64,000 nt of DNA from Ferrovibrio sp. MS7 (GTDB lineage Bacteria; Pseudomonadota; Alphaproteobacteria; Ferrovibrionales; Ferrovibrionaceae), in NCBI RefSeq assembly GCF_038404985.1, contig NZ_JBBKBA010000002.1, positions 496,001-560,000 of the forward strand, in the 5' to 3' direction. Below are positions 33,188 through 43,566 of the stretch, one piece after another (positions within the stretch are counted from its first letter, which is position 1; each line of letters begins with the position of its first letter). The notes below the pieces were generated by a model. That model ran no database searches. It saw only the letters and a program-made list of their open reading frames with translations, and had not been told where the DNA came from. A program made the translations under genes and the position numbers.

Positions 33188-34123
33188 TCAGGCTGCCGGC
33201 CGCCGGGTGAGTTCGAGGAACAGGTCTTCGAGGTCGGCTTCCTGGGTGGAGAGATCGAGAATCCTTAAGTTGGCCGCCTGGCAGCGCGCCAGCACGGCAT
33301 CGAAGGGCAAGAGACTCGGGCGATACTGCAGCTTCAGACGCTTCGGCTCGAGCAATTCCGGGCCGAGATCGGCCAGCGCCTCGGGCGGCGCCTCAAGCGG
33401 CTCGGCCAGCGTGAGGATGACATCCTTGCGGTCGAGCTGGCCGATCAGCGCAGGCGTGCGGTCGCAGGCCACCACGCGGCCATGGTTGATGATGGCAACG
33501 CGGTCGCAGAGCGCCTCGGCTTCTTCCAAATAATGCGTGGTCAGCACCACCGTGGTGCCGGCTTGATTCAGCCGCCGCACATAGGCCCAGAGCTGCTGGC
33601 GCAATTCGATATCGACGCCGGCGGTCGGCTCGTCCAGCACCAGCACCGGCGGCGCATGCACCAGCGCCTTGGCCACCAGCAGCCGCCGCCGCATGCCGCC
33701 CGAAAGCGTGCGGGCATAGGCCTCGGCCTTCTCGGTGAGGCCGACGGCGGCGAGAATGGCGTCGGTCTGGCGTTCGGCCTTCGGCACACCGTAGAGGCCG
33801 GCCTGGAATTCCATCGCCTCGCGCGGCGTGAAGAAGGGATCGAGGTTGAGTTCCTGGGGCACCACGCCGATGGCGGCGCGGGCCCGGCGGGCATCGCTGT
33901 CGATATCATGGCCCCAGATCGCGGCAGAGCCAGAGGTCTTGCGCACCAGCCCGGCCAGGATGTTGATCAGGGTGGATTTGCCCGCCCCGTTCGGCCCCAG
34001 AAGACCGAAGAAGCTGCCCTTCGGAATCTCAAGATCGACGGCATCCAGGGCCAGCTTGGCGCGCGGGCCGGAACCATAGGTCTTGCTGAGCGCGGAAAGG
34101 CGGATGGCGGCGGGTTGGGACAT
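33188..34123 (-). CDS. ABC transporter ATP-binding protein (multidrug/export type)
   Basis: A 311-residue ATPase: Walker A GPNGAGKS (43-50), signature LSGGMRRR, Walker B LVLDEPTAG, H-loop TTHYLEEAE. The C-terminal 70 residues form the regulatory extension common in YadG/CcmA/DrrA-like exporters. No permease gene lies beside it in this window; the neighbour upstream is divergent, so the permease is either elsewhere or was separated. The substrate cannot be assigned. Confidence 0.85.
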   Translation of the reverse strand: MSQPAAIRLSALSKTYGSGPRAKLALDAVDLEIPKGSFFGLLGPNGAGKSTLINILAGLVRKTSGSAAIWGHDIDSDARRARAAIGVVPQELNLDPFFTPREAMEFQAGLYGVPKAERQTDAILAAVGLTEKAEAYARTLSGGMRRRLLVAKALVHAPPVLVLDEPTAGVDIELRQQLWAYVRRLNQAGTTVVLTTHYLEEAEALCDRVAIINHGRVVACDRTPALIGQLDRKDVILTLAEPLEAPPEALADLGPELLEPKRLKLQYRPSLLPFDAVLARCQAANLRILDLSTQEADLEDLFLELTRRPAA

Positions 34124-34240
34124 GGTCGAGAGAAGAAAAAAACCGGAACAGATGGGTGCCTGAGACTGGCATCCGGCGTGGCGTTGGGCTAGGTATCACC
34201 CCATAACGCTGCGGTCAAATTCCGCCAGACGAGGGTCGCC

Positions 34241-34417
34241 ATGGAACCAGTGGAAACCAAGGAAGTGGACAGCACCCGGATCGCCTGCGACGGCGATGGC
34301 GCCGCGCTGGGCCATCCGCGCATCTACCTCAATATGGGCGAGAAGACCGAGATCGACTGCCCCTATTGCGGCCGCCGCTATGTGCTGAAGGCCGGCGCTG
34401 CGGCGCACGCGCATTAA
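34241..34417 (+). CDS. Small zinc-finger protein upstream of polA
   Basis: A 58-residue protein, too short for many gene finders. It carries the CHCC zinc-binding pattern of the family related to the C-terminal domain of mitochondrial NDUFS6: Cys16, His25 (GHPRIYLNM), then CPYCG (Cys40, Cys43). Alphaproteobacteria typically encode this protein as a single small gene. It ends 10 bases before polA and probably shares its transcript. Confidence 0.82.
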   Translation: MEPVETKEVDSTRIACDGDGAALGHPRIYLNMGEKTEIDCPYCGRRYVLKAGAAAHAH

Positions 34418-34427
34418 GCACCCGCTT

Positions 34428-37229
34428 GTGAGCGCCGCCCCGCATCGCCTCTATCTGGTCGACGGCTCGGGCTATATCTTCCGCGCCTATCATGCCCTGC
34501 CGCCGCTGACACGCAAAAGCGACGGCATGCCTATAGGTGCCGTTTCCGGCTTCTGCAACATGCTGGCGAGTTTGCGCGAACGCGCCGAGGCCGATGGCGC
34601 GCTGAGCCACATGGCGGTGATCTTCGATGCCGGCCGCGAGACCTTCCGCAACGAAATCTATCCCGCCTACAAGGCCAACCGCTCCGAGACGCCGGAAGAC
34701 CTGATCCCGCAATTCGCGCCAATCCGCGATGCCGTGCGCGCCTTCTCGCTCGCCTGCATCGAGATGGAGGGCTTCGAGGCCGACGACCTGATCGCCACCT
34801 ATGCCCGCCAGGCCCGCGAGCAGGGCATGGAAGTGGTGGTGGTTTCCTCCGACAAGGACCTGATGCAACTGGTGCGCCCCGGCGTGGCGCTCTATGACCC
34901 GATGAAGAACCGCAGCATCGGTGCGCCGGAAGTGATGGAAAAATTCGGCGTCGCGCCAGACAAGGTGGTGGATGTGCAGTCGCTGGCCGGCGACAGCACC
35001 GACAATGTGCCCGGCGTGCCCGGCATCGGCATCAAGACCGCGGCCGAACTGATCAACACCTATGGCGACCTCGACACGCTGCTGGCCCGCGCTGCCGAGA
35101 TCAAGCAGCCGAAGCGGCGCGAAAGCCTGCTCAGCAATGCCGAGAAGGCCCGCATCAGCCGCCAGTTGGTGCTGCTGAAGGATGACGTGCCGGTGAAGGA
35201 GACGCTGGACGATTTCGCCATCCGCCCGCTCGACTGGCCGACGCTTGATGCCTTCCTCGCCTCGATGGAATTCCGCACCCTGCGCGGTCGCCTGGAAGCG
35301 CGCGTGAAGGGCCTGGTGCCGGTGAGCAAGGCTCAGCTCACCGATCCGGATACGGCGCGCCTGCAGGATGCAGCGGAAACGGCAGCGGCGCCGGCGGAAG
35401 CGCAGTATGAACTGGTGCAGGATCTGGAGCGACTGCAAGCCTGGATCCGCCGCGCGGTCAAGGCCGGCATCGTGGCGGTGGATACTGAGACCACCGACCT
35501 GATCGCCACCCGCGCCGAACTGGTCGGCGTGTCGATGAGTGTGGCGCCAGGCGAGGCCTGCTACATCCCGGTGGGGCATACGGCGCCGAACGGCGACGGC
35601 CTGGATCTTGGCGGCGGCGGCCGGCCGAAGCAGATTCCGCTGGATCAGGTGGTCGCTGCGCTGAAGCCGCTGCTGGCCGATGAAACCGTGCTGAAGATCG
35701 GCCAGAACATCAAATACGACATGGTGGTGCTGGCGCGCTACGGCCTCAGCGTGGCGCCCTATGACGACACCATGCTGCTGTCCTACACGCTGGATGCCGG
35801 CAAGCATAATCACAACATGGACGACCTGGCCGAACGCCATCTCGGCCATACCACGATCAAGTTCGACGACGTGACCGGCACCGGCAAGGCGCGCATCACG
35901 TTTGACCGCGTGCCGCTGGACAAGGCGCTGGCCTATGCCGCCGAGGATGCCGATATCACCCTGCGACTGCACCGCGCGCTGAAGCCACGGCTGCTGAGCG
36001 ACAAGATGACCACGCTGTATGAGACCATCGAGCGGCCGATGCCGCGCGTGGTGGCGGCGATGGAGCTGGCCGGCGTGAAGGTGGACAAGGCCGAGCTTAA
36101 TCGCCTGAGCGCCGATTTCGCCAACCGCATGGCTGCGCTGGAACGCGAGGCGCATGAACTGGCCGAGGAGAGCTTCAATCTCGGCTCGCCGAAGCAGCTA
36201 GGCGAAATCCTGTTCGACAAGATGTCGCTGCCCGGCGGCAAGAAGGGCAAGACCGGCGCCTATGGCACCGGCGCCGATGTGCTGGAAGAATTGGCAGCGG
36301 CAGGCCACAAGCTGCCGCAGGTGGTGCTGGACTGGCGCCAGTTGCAGAAGCTGAAGGGCACCTATACCGACGCGCTGCAGGAGCAGATCGGCAGCGATGG
36401 CCGCGTCCATACCTCCTATTCGCTGGCCGCCACCAGCACCGGCCGCTTTGCCTCTTCCGATCCCAACCTGCAGAATATCCCGATCCGCACCGAGGAAGGC
36501 CGCAAGATCCGCCGCGCCTTCGTGGCCGAACCGGGACACAAGCTGATCAGCGCCGACTATTCACAGATCGAATTGCGCATCCTGGCGCATATCGCCGATA
36601 TCGGCGCGCTGAAGCAGGCCTTCCTTGATGGCGTGGACATCCATGCCCTGACCGCCAGCCAGGTATTCAACGTGCCGATCGAAGGCATGGACCCGATCGT
36701 GCGCCGTTCCGCCAAGGCGATCAATTTTGGCATCATCTATGGCATGAGCGCCTTTGGCCTCGCCGCCCAACTCGGCATCCCGCAGCGCGAGGCCGCTAAC
36801 TATATCGATGCCTACTTCAAGCGCTATCCCGGCATCCGCGACTATATGGACCGGACCAAGAAGCAGGCGCATGAAATCGGTTATGTCAGCACGGCCTTCG
36901 GCCGCCGCATCCATCTACCGAACATCAACTCGAAGAATCCCGCCGAACGCTCCTTCCTGGAGCGCGCCGCGATCAACGCACCGATCCAGGGCACGGCGGC
37001 CGACGTGATCAAGCGCGCCATGGCCCGGCTGCCCGATGCGCTCCGTGCCGAGAAGCTGAGCGCCCGCATGCTGCTGCAGGTGCATGACGAACTGGTGTTC
37101 GAGGCTCCGGAGGCCGAGGTTGATGCAACCATCGCCATTGCCAAACGGGTGATGGAAGGCGCGGCAAGCTTGAGCGTGCCACTCGATGTCGAGGCCGGCG
37201 TCGGCGACAATTGGGACGACGCGCACTGA
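34428..37229 (+). CDS. polA: DNA polymerase I
   Basis: A 933-residue repair and Okazaki-fragment-processing polymerase. Three domains are intact: 5'-3' exonuclease (about 1-300, FEADDLIATYA and GVPGIGIKTA motifs), 3'-5' proofreading exonuclease (about 325-510, DTETTD and YAAEDADIT, acidic residues kept) and family A polymerase (about 540-933, with YSQIELRILAH, RRSAKAINFGIIYG and VHDELVFE). It begins with GTG at 34428, 10 bases after the zinc-finger gene. Confidence 0.97.
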   Translation: MSAAPHRLYLVDGSGYIFRAYHALPPLTRKSDGMPIGAVSGFCNMLASLRERAEADGALSHMAVIFDAGRETFRNEIYPAYKANRSETPEDLIPQFAPIRDAVRAFSLACIEMEGFEADDLIATYARQAREQGMEVVVVSSDKDLMQLVRPGVALYDPMKNRSIGAPEVMEKFGVAPDKVVDVQSLAGDSTDNVPGVPGIGIKTAAELINTYGDLDTLLARAAEIKQPKRRESLLSNAEKARISRQLVLLKDDVPVKETLDDFAIRPLDWPTLDAFLASMEFRTLRGRLEARVKGLVPVSKAQLTDPDTARLQDAAETAAAPAEAQYELVQDLERLQAWIRRAVKAGIVAVDTETTDLIATRAELVGVSMSVAPGEACYIPVGHTAPNGDGLDLGGGGRPKQIPLDQVVAALKPLLADETVLKIGQNIKYDMVVLARYGLSVAPYDDTMLLSYTLDAGKHNHNMDDLAERHLGHTTIKFDDVTGTGKARITFDRVPLDKALAYAAEDADITLRLHRALKPRLLSDKMTTLYETIERPMPRVVAAMELAGVKVDKAELNRLSADFANRMAALEREAHELAEESFNLGSPKQLGEILFDKMSLPGGKKGKTGAYGTGADVLEELAAAGHKLPQVVLDWRQLQKLKGTYTDALQEQIGSDGRVHTSYSLAATSTGRFASSDPNLQNIPIRTEEGRKIRRAFVAEPGHKLISADYSQIELRILAHIADIGALKQAFLDGVDIHALTASQVFNVPIEGMDPIVRRSAKAINFGIIYGMSAFGLAAQLGIPQREAANYIDAYFKRYPGIRDYMDRTKKQAHEIGYVSTAFGRRIHLPNINSKNPAERSFLERAAINAPIQGTAADVIKRAMARLPDALRAEKLSARMLLQVHDELVFEAPEAEVDATIAIAKRVMEGAASLSVPLDVEAGVGDNWDDAH

Positions 37230-37347
37230 ATGCCGCGCATGGATCCCGGCTTCGCACATTAAGTTGTGCTTATTCAGCCTGTTAACCATGCTGCTGAAGC
37301 ATTTTGAAACTGTATTACCGTTAGTTCCAGGTTGACGCTGGCCCGCA

Positions 37348-37365
37348 GCAGAGGGAATCCTCTGC
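37348..37365 (+). repeat. Hairpin in leader of exopolysaccharide operon
   Basis: GCAGAGG-GAAT-CCTCTGC forms a 7-bp stem with a tetraloop, 95 bases before the HlyD-type gene in the 230-bp gap after polA. It could be part of an mRNA leader. I do not recognise a known riboswitch. Confidence 0.4.
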
Positions 37366-37459
37366 CCCGGCTTGCTACTCACAGCGTTTTTAGAGGCCAA
37401 GTCGTTCGCGCCATGGTTAATTGTGTTAACCGTGGATTGTTTGACCACCAGGAACTTTC

Positions 37460-38713
37460 ATGCCCAAGCTTTCCTTCTCCACCATCGGCCGGCCGCTACG
37501 CATCGCGCTCGGGCTGTTCCTGCTGGCGCTGTTCGCCTACACCCTGCTGCCTGGCACAATCACCGGCGGCGGGCAAAGCGGCCGCATCAACGCCGAACTG
37601 ATCACGCTGCGCTCGCCCATTGATGGCCGCGTCACTTTCAGCACCGCACGTATCGGCGAACGTGTTACCGCCGGGCAATCGCTGGCGACTGTCACCTCAC
37701 CGCCGGACCGCGACGTGCGCCTTGCCGATCTGGAAGCCCAGTTCAAGGCACTGACTGAGCGCCTGGCCAGCATCACGGCGCAGCAGGAGGCCTTGTCGCC
37801 GATCGTGACGCGTCTGGATGGCGAGAATAAAGGCTTCCAGGCCGCCGTGATTGCCAGCCTGGATGCGCAGGTTGCCCAGGCCGTAGCCAAAGTGAAGCGT
37901 TCCGAAGCCGCCATCGTGCTGGCCGAAGCGCAATACAAGCGCATCCAGCCACTGGTCGCCGCCGCCTATGCCACGCCGGCGGAACTGGACCAGCGTCTCG
38001 CCACCCTGAATATCAGCCGCGCCGACCTGGCTGCTGACCAGAAGGCGCTGGAGCGCCTGCGCAAAGAGCGCGAAGCGGCGGAGAAAGGCATCTACCTCAA
38101 CGACTCCTACAACAATGCCCCCTATTCGCAGCAGCGCCGCGACGATGTGGAATTGCAGCGCCTGACGCTTGCCACCCGCCGCGCCGACCTGGAAGCCGAG
38201 GTGGCGCAGCTTCGCCGCCAGGTGGAGGCCGAGCGCCGCCGCCGGCTGCAGGTGGATGGCGCGGTGATGCAGGCACCGGTTGCCGGCATCCTGTGGCGCC
38301 AGATGGAAAGCGAAGGCGCCACCATCGGCACCAGTGCGCCGCTTTTGCAGGTGGTGGATTGCGGCCGGTTGTTCTTTGAGGTGATCCAGGAGCGCCGTGG
38401 CGAGGAGACACCTGGCATCGGTACCAATGTCGAGATCAGCTTCCATGATGGCCGGCAGCAGACCTCGCGGCAGGCAAGGCTGGCAGCGATCCGAGGCGAG
38501 CAGGATAGCGACCGGGGCGACATCGCCATCGCCGGCAACCTGCAGGCCAGCCAGCTCCGCCTGATCTATGCCCTGGCGCCGGCAAGCGAGCCGACGCTGA
38601 GTTGCCCTGTCGGCCAGACCGGCTATCTCAGCAGCAGCGGCCCGGGCCTTGCCCGCCTGATTGCCAAAGCGCAGGCCGGCATCGACGGCATCATCGCGCG
38701 CTTCAAGCAATAA
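37460..38713 (+). CDS. HlyD-family membrane fusion protein of exopolysaccharide operon
   Basis: A 417-residue protein with one N-terminal membrane anchor (residues 13-31), a split biotinyl-lipoyl domain (LITLRSPIDGRV and later VMQAPVAGILWR), and a long alpha-hairpin coiled coil between (about 85-260). This is the architecture of periplasmic adaptors such as Alg44 partner regions or BgsB. It is followed 5 bases later by a membrane glycosyltransferase, so it most likely couples polymer synthesis to export. Confidence 0.82.
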   Translation: MPKLSFSTIGRPLRIALGLFLLALFAYTLLPGTITGGGQSGRINAELITLRSPIDGRVTFSTARIGERVTAGQSLATVTSPPDRDVRLADLEAQFKALTERLASITAQQEALSPIVTRLDGENKGFQAAVIASLDAQVAQAVAKVKRSEAAIVLAEAQYKRIQPLVAAAYATPAELDQRLATLNISRADLAADQKALERLRKEREAAEKGIYLNDSYNNAPYSQQRRDDVELQRLTLATRRADLEAEVAQLRRQVEAERRRRLQVDGAVMQAPVAGILWRQMESEGATIGTSAPLLQVVDCGRLFFEVIQERRGEETPGIGTNVEISFHDGRQQTSRQARLAAIRGEQDSDRGDIAIAGNLQASQLRLIYALAPASEPTLSCPVGQTGYLSSSGPGLARLIAKAQAGIDGIIARFKQ

Positions 38714-38718
38714 CGCCG

Positions 38719-40689
38719 ATGCAGGACTGGATCGCCTGGATTCCTGGCGCGGCGTTCCTCGCCGCCCTGCTGCTGTTGCTGCCGGCGATCTCGCCGAACA
38801 ATCTGCTGGTGCGCCGCGCCTTGATCCTGCTCGTGCTGGCACTGTCGATCCGGTATTTCTGGTGGCGCATCGAAGACACCATCCCGGAGATCGAAAAGCC
38901 GCTGGATTTCATCTTCGGCCTGCTGTTCCTCGGCCTGGAACTGATGCTGGCCTTCAGCACCTATATGTGCCTGCTGACCTTCTGGCGCCACCGCGACAAC
39001 CGCCCACAGGCCGAACGCAACGAAATCGAAAGCCACCGCCGCACCGATCTGCCGGCGGTGGATGTATTCATCCCCACCTATAACGAATCCTGGGAAGTGC
39101 TGGAACGCAGCATCCTCGGTGCCAAGGCGCTGGATTATCCGCATTTCAAGGTCTGGGTGCTGGATGACACGCGGCGCGACTGGCTGCAGGAAAAATGCGC
39201 CGAGATCGGCGTGCGCTACCTGCGGCGACCAGACAACAAGGGGGCCAAGGCTGGCAACCTGAATAACGCCCTGACTATCTCGAAGCAGGAAACCGGCGCT
39301 CCCTTCATCATGGTGCTGGACGCCGATTTCGTGCCGAAGCGAAATTTCCTGCGCCGTACCATCGGCTTCTTCGACGACCAGCGCGTAGCCCTGGTACAGA
39401 CACCGCAATTCTTCTTCAACCCGAACATGCTGCAGCATAATTTCATGCTGTCGGAAAGCTGGGTCGATGAGCAGCGCTTCTTCTTCGATACGCTGCAGCC
39501 GGCGAAAGACGGCTGGGATGTATCCTATTGTTGCGGCACTTCCTTCGTGGCTCGCCGCGCCGCCATTGAGGCCGTCGGCGGCTACCCCACCGAGACCATC
39601 ACCGAGGATATCCTGCTCAGCTTCAAGCTGATCGATACCGGCTATATCTCGCGCTATCTCAATGAGAAGCTGTCCACCGGCCTGGCACCAGAGACGATCA
39701 ACGAATACATCAAGCAGCGCAGCCGCTGGGGCATCGGCGCCATCCAGTCGCTGTTCGTGCAGGTTGGCCCGTTCGGGCGCAACAACCTGAAGCCGTTGCA
39801 ACGTCTGCTGTTTCTCGAGACCGCGAATTACTGGCTGAGCTTGCCGACCTTCTGCCTGTTCTCGTTATTCGCCCCCCTGCTCTACTGGTATGGCGGCATC
39901 TCGATCCTGCGTGCCGAGCTGGCGCCCTATACCTATCATTTCATCCCGGCCTTCTTCTCCTCCACAGCACTGTTCGTGTGGGTGTCATCGGGCCGTATCG
40001 TGCCAATTCTCACCGATCTCACTGAATTCATCTGCGCCTCGCGCGTCGCTCCCTCGGTATGGTCGGCCCTGCTGTTCCGCAAAGTGCAGCCTTTCCGCGT
40101 TACCGGCAAAGGCCTGCTTTCCACCAGCATCCAGGTCAACTGGCCGGTCTTCCTCGAGGCCGGCACCCTGTTCGTGCTGACCGCGGTGGCGGTGCTGGCC
40201 TTCCACAGCCATCTGATCGACGGCCTTTTGCCCGATGGCGGCGACCCGACGCTGTATGTGTTCTGGAGCTGCTGGAACCTGCTGATCCTGTCACTGGTGA
40301 TGCTGCTGGCAATCGAACGCCCGCGCATGCGCCGCGAGGAGCGTTTCCTGATCGACGAGACGGTGCGGATCAACTGGCGCGGCGGCAGCCTGACTGCAAA
40401 CCTTGCCGACATGTCTGTATCCGGCGCGCGGCTGATCATGGACCCGAACCAGGCAACCAAGCTGCGCGACGAAGCCGTGACGCTGGAAACCAGTGACTGC
40501 CCGGCACTTTCGGCGCAGGTGACCGATGCTGGCGGCAAGCATGTGCATCTGCGCTTCGATTCCGAGGAACAGCGCGCCAGCATCGTCACCAAGCTCTATA
40601 CCGGCCCCTATGACAGTGTCGCCCGCCGCGCCAACATCGCCACGGCGCTTAAAGGCGTGTTCCGCAACGCCTTCGGCTTGGAACGCTAA
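38719..40689 (+). CDS. Cellulose-synthase-like glycosyltransferase with PilZ domain
   Basis: A 656-residue processive GT2 enzyme with flanking membrane segments. Catalytic signature D,D,D,QxxRW: Asp115 region, DxD at Asp201/Asp203, TED (Asp297) and QRSRW (333-337). The C-terminal PilZ domain has an arginine cluster (RPRMRREER, from about 534) and DxSxxG (Asp564, Ser566, Gly569), so it should be activated by c-di-GMP. The product would be cellulose or a mixed-linkage beta-glucan; the two-gene order adaptor-then-synthase resembles rhizobial bgsBA, and bcsB/bcsC/bcsZ are absent. Confidence 0.82.
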   Translation: MQDWIAWIPGAAFLAALLLLLPAISPNNLLVRRALILLVLALSIRYFWWRIEDTIPEIEKPLDFIFGLLFLGLELMLAFSTYMCLLTFWRHRDNRPQAERNEIESHRRTDLPAVDVFIPTYNESWEVLERSILGAKALDYPHFKVWVLDDTRRDWLQEKCAEIGVRYLRRPDNKGAKAGNLNNALTISKQETGAPFIMVLDADFVPKRNFLRRTIGFFDDQRVALVQTPQFFFNPNMLQHNFMLSESWVDEQRFFFDTLQPAKDGWDVSYCCGTSFVARRAAIEAVGGYPTETITEDILLSFKLIDTGYISRYLNEKLSTGLAPETINEYIKQRSRWGIGAIQSLFVQVGPFGRNNLKPLQRLLFLETANYWLSLPTFCLFSLFAPLLYWYGGISILRAELAPYTYHFIPAFFSSTALFVWVSSGRIVPILTDLTEFICASRVAPSVWSALLFRKVQPFRVTGKGLLSTSIQVNWPVFLEAGTLFVLTAVAVLAFHSHLIDGLLPDGGDPTLYVFWSCWNLLILSLVMLLAIERPRMRREERFLIDETVRINWRGGSLTANLADMSVSGARLIMDPNQATKLRDEAVTLETSDCPALSAQVTDAGGKHVHLRFDSEEQRASIVTKLYTGPYDSVARRANIATALKGVFRNAFGLER

Positions 40690-40703
40690 ATCGGCGCCAC
40701 CAC

Positions 40704-40733
40704 GAAAAACGGCGCCGGATTGCTCCGGCGCCG
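40704..40733 (-). terminator. Rho-independent terminator of ppdK
   Basis: CGGCGCCGG and CCGGCGCCG form a 9-bp stem (40710-40733) with a 6-nt loop, followed on the minus strand by GTTTTTCG. It lies between the convergent synthase and ppdK genes and probably serves ppdK. Confidence 0.82.
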
Positions 40734-40760
40734 CCTGTCAGATCAAAGCTCGAGGAAGCC

Positions 40761-43559
40761 TCAGGCTTCGCTGGCCTTCTCTTCCGAGATCGCAGCCTGC
40801 GCCGCCGCGAGGCGGGCAATGGGCACGCGATAGGGCGAGCAGGACACGTAGTCGAGGCCGGCCTTGTGGAAGAAGCGCACAGAGGACGGGTCGCCGCCAT
40901 GCTCGCCGCAGATGCCGAGCTTGATGCCCGGGCGGGCCTTGCGGCCACGCTCGACAGCAGTACGCACCAGTTCGCCGACACCCGACTGGTCGATGCTGAC
41001 GAACGGATCGCGCTCGAAGATGCCGGCCTTGAGATAGTCTTCCATGAACAGGGCCGAGTCATCGCGGCTGATGCCCAGCGTGGTCTGGGTCAGGTCGTTG
41101 GTGCCGAAGGAGAAGAATTCGGCATGCTCGGCGATCTCGGCGGCGCGCAGAGCGGCACGCGGCAGTTCGATCATGGTGCCGACCAGATACTTCAGCTTCT
41201 TGCCGGTTTCCTTGGTGACGGCGGCAGCCACCGCATCCACACGGCGCTTCAGCACGTCGATTTCCACCTTGGTGGCAACCAGCGGGATCATCACCTCAGG
41301 CTCCACTGCCTTGCCGTTCTTCGAGGCTTCGACAGCGGCCTCGAAAATGGCCCGCGCCTGCATCTCGTAGATTTCCGGGAAGGAAATGCCGAGGCGGCAG
41401 CCGCGATGGCCGAGCATCGGGTTGGTCTCATGCAGCGCCTTGGCGCGCTCGCGCAGGGCATCGGCCGAGAGGCCCGAAGCCTTCGCCACGGCGGCGAAAT
41501 CGGCATCGGTATGGGGCAGGAATTCATGCAGCGGCGGATCAAGCAGGCGGATCGTCACCGGGCGGCCGGCCATGATCTTGAACAACTTCACGAAGTCGCC
41601 GCGCTGCACCGGCAGCAGCTTGGCCAGCGCCTTCTTGCGGCCCTCCACATCGGCAGCGAGGATCATCTCGCGCACCGCCGTGATACGGTCGGCATCGAAG
41701 AACATATGCTCGGTGCGGCAGAGACCAATACCCTCGCAGCCAAACTTGACAGCGGCGGCGGCATCCGCCGGAGTCTCGGCATTGGTGCGCACCTTGAGGC
41801 GGCGCAGCTTGTCGGCCCAGCTCATCAGGGTGGCAAAATCGCCAGACAAAGCCGGCTCGATGGTCGGCACCAGGCCGAGGATCACTTCGCCGGTGGAACC
41901 GTCGATGGTGATGATATCGCCCTTGTTCACCACAGTGCCGCTCACCGTCATGCGGTTGGCGGCATAGTCGATGCGCAGCGCACCGGCACCCGAGACGCAG
42001 GGCCGGCCCATGCCGCGCGCCACCACGGCGGCGTGGCTGGTGGTGCCGCCGCGCGCCGTCAGAATGCCCTTGGCGGCATGCATGCCGTGAATGTCTTCCG
42101 GCGACGTCTCGATGCGCACCAGGATGACGGCTTCGCCCGAAGCAGCCAGCTTCTCGGCCTCATCGGCATTGAACACCACCTTGCCGGCGGCGGCGCCCGG
42201 CGACGCAGCCAGGCCCTTGGCGATCACGGTGCGCGGCGCCTTCGGATCCGGCGTCGGGTGCAGCAACTGGTCCAGCGAAGCCGGATCGATGCGGGTGACC
42301 GCCTCAGCCTGGCTGATCAGCTTTTCCTTCACCATGTCCACCGCGATCTTCAGCGCGGCCTTGGCGGTGCGCTTGCCCGAACGGGTCTGCAGCATCCACA
42401 GCTTGCCCTGCTGCACGGTGAACTCGATATCCTGCATGTCGCGGTAATGCTTCTCGAGCTTCTGGAACACGTCCGTGAGCTGCTTGAAGGTGCCCGGCAT
42501 GGTTTCCTGCATGGACGGCATGTCGTTGCCGACCTTGAGGCGCGCCACCTTGGTGAGCTGCTGCGGCGTGCGGATACCCGCCACCACGTCCTCACCCTGG
42601 GCATTGATCAGGTATTCGCCGTAGAAGGCCTTCTCACCGGTGGAGGGATCACGGGTGAAGGCGACACCGGTGCAGGAGGTGTCGCCCATATTGCCGAACA
42701 CCATGGCCTGCACGTTCACCGCCGTACCCCAGCTTTCCGGGATATGGTTCAGCGTGCGGTAGGTGATGGCGCGGTTATTCATCCAGCTTGAGAACACGGC
42801 ACCGATGGCGCCCCAGAGCTGGTCGCGCACATCCTGCGGGAAGGGCTTGCCCAGTTCTTCCTTCACCTTGGCCTTGTAGGCGACAACCAGCGTCTTCCAA
42901 TCCTCGGCGGTCAATTCGGTATCGAGCGTGAGGCCCTTGTCTTCCTTGTGCATTTCGAGCAGTTCCTCGAAATGCTCGTGGCCGACATCCAGCACCACGT
43001 TGGAATACATCTGGATGAAGCGGCGGTAGCTGTCCCAGGCGAAACGCTCGTTGCCCGACTGCTTGGCCAGCGCCTGCACCGTGGTGTCGTTGAGGCCGAG
43101 ATTCAGCACCGTATCCATCATGCCCGGCATCGAGGCACGGGCGCCCGAGCGCACCGAGACCAGCAGCGGCATCACGGAATCGCCGAACTTGGCGCCAACC
43201 AGCTTTTCGATCCGCGCCAGGGCGGTATCCACCTGGGCCTTCAGCTCGGCCGGATACTTGCGGCCATTCTTGTAGAAGGCGGTGCAGACTTCGGTGGTGA
43301 TGGTGAAGCCCGGCGGCACCGGCAGGCCGAGATTGCTCATCTCGGCGAGATTGGCGCCCTTGCCGCCCAGCAGCTCGCGCATCTCGGAACGGCCATCGGC
43401 GCGGCCATCGCCGAAGGAATAGACCAGCTTGCCCTTCGTCGCGGCCTTCGGCGCAGCGACCTTCTTGGCCGCAACCTTCTTCGGCGCAGCCTTCTTGGCC
43501 ACGACTTTCTTGGCTACGGTCTTCTTCACGGTTTTCGACTTGGTCTTGGGCTTAGCCAT
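40761..43559 (-). CDS. ppdK: Pyruvate phosphate dikinase with Lys/Ala-rich N-terminal tail
   Basis: A 932-residue enzyme interconverting pyruvate and phosphoenolpyruvate with ATP and phosphate. Normal parts follow from about residue 43: N-terminal ATP-grasp ([10 protein letters not shown]), the central phosphohistidine domain ([15 protein letters not shown]) and C-terminal PEP-binding barrel ([18 protein letters not shown]). The first 40 residues are extra: a run of KK/AA/PK repeats ([17 protein letters not shown] and similar), very basic and histone-H1-like. ATG 43559 is chosen; an upstream in-frame start at 43625 runs into glyS. Confidence 0.92.
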   Translation of the reverse strand: MAKPKTKSKTVKKTVAKKVVAKKAAPKKVAAKKVAAPKAATKGKLVYSFGDGRADGRSEMRELLGGKGANLAEMSNLGLPVPPGFTITTEVCTAFYKNGRKYPAELKAQVDTALARIEKLVGAKFGDSVMPLLVSVRSGARASMPGMMDTVLNLGLNDTTVQALAKQSGNERFAWDSYRRFIQMYSNVVLDVGHEHFEELLEMHKEDKGLTLDTELTAEDWKTLVVAYKAKVKEELGKPFPQDVRDQLWGAIGAVFSSWMNNRAITYRTLNHIPESWGTAVNVQAMVFGNMGDTSCTGVAFTRDPSTGEKAFYGEYLINAQGEDVVAGIRTPQQLTKVARLKVGNDMPSMQETMPGTFKQLTDVFQKLEKHYRDMQDIEFTVQQGKLWMLQTRSGKRTAKAALKIAVDMVKEKLISQAEAVTRIDPASLDQLLHPTPDPKAPRTVIAKGLAASPGAAAGKVVFNADEAEKLAASGEAVILVRIETSPEDIHGMHAAKGILTARGGTTSHAAVVARGMGRPCVSGAGALRIDYAANRMTVSGTVVNKGDIITIDGSTGEVILGLVPTIEPALSGDFATLMSWADKLRRLKVRTNAETPADAAAAVKFGCEGIGLCRTEHMFFDADRITAVREMILAADVEGRKKALAKLLPVQRGDFVKLFKIMAGRPVTIRLLDPPLHEFLPHTDADFAAVAKASGLSADALRERAKALHETNPMLGHRGCRLGISFPEIYEMQARAIFEAAVEASKNGKAVEPEVMIPLVATKVEIDVLKRRVDAVAAAVTKETGKKLKYLVGTMIELPRAALRAAEIAEHAEFFSFGTNDLTQTTLGISRDDSALFMEDYLKAGIFERDPFVSIDQSGVGELVRTAVERGRKARPGIKLGICGEHGGDPSSVRFFHKAGLDYVSCSPYRVPIARLAAAQAAISEEKASEA

Positions 43560-43566
43560 GACGAAA

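Noticed and set aside
34329-36155. 608-codon open frame antisense to polA
   Set aside because: It mirrors the codon structure of polA, is full of low-complexity His/Gln/Arg, and shows no family motif. Typical GC-rich shadow frame.
40866-42791. 641-codon open frame antisense to ppdK
   Set aside because: Same shadow pattern; ppdK is intact on the other strand with all catalytic motifs.
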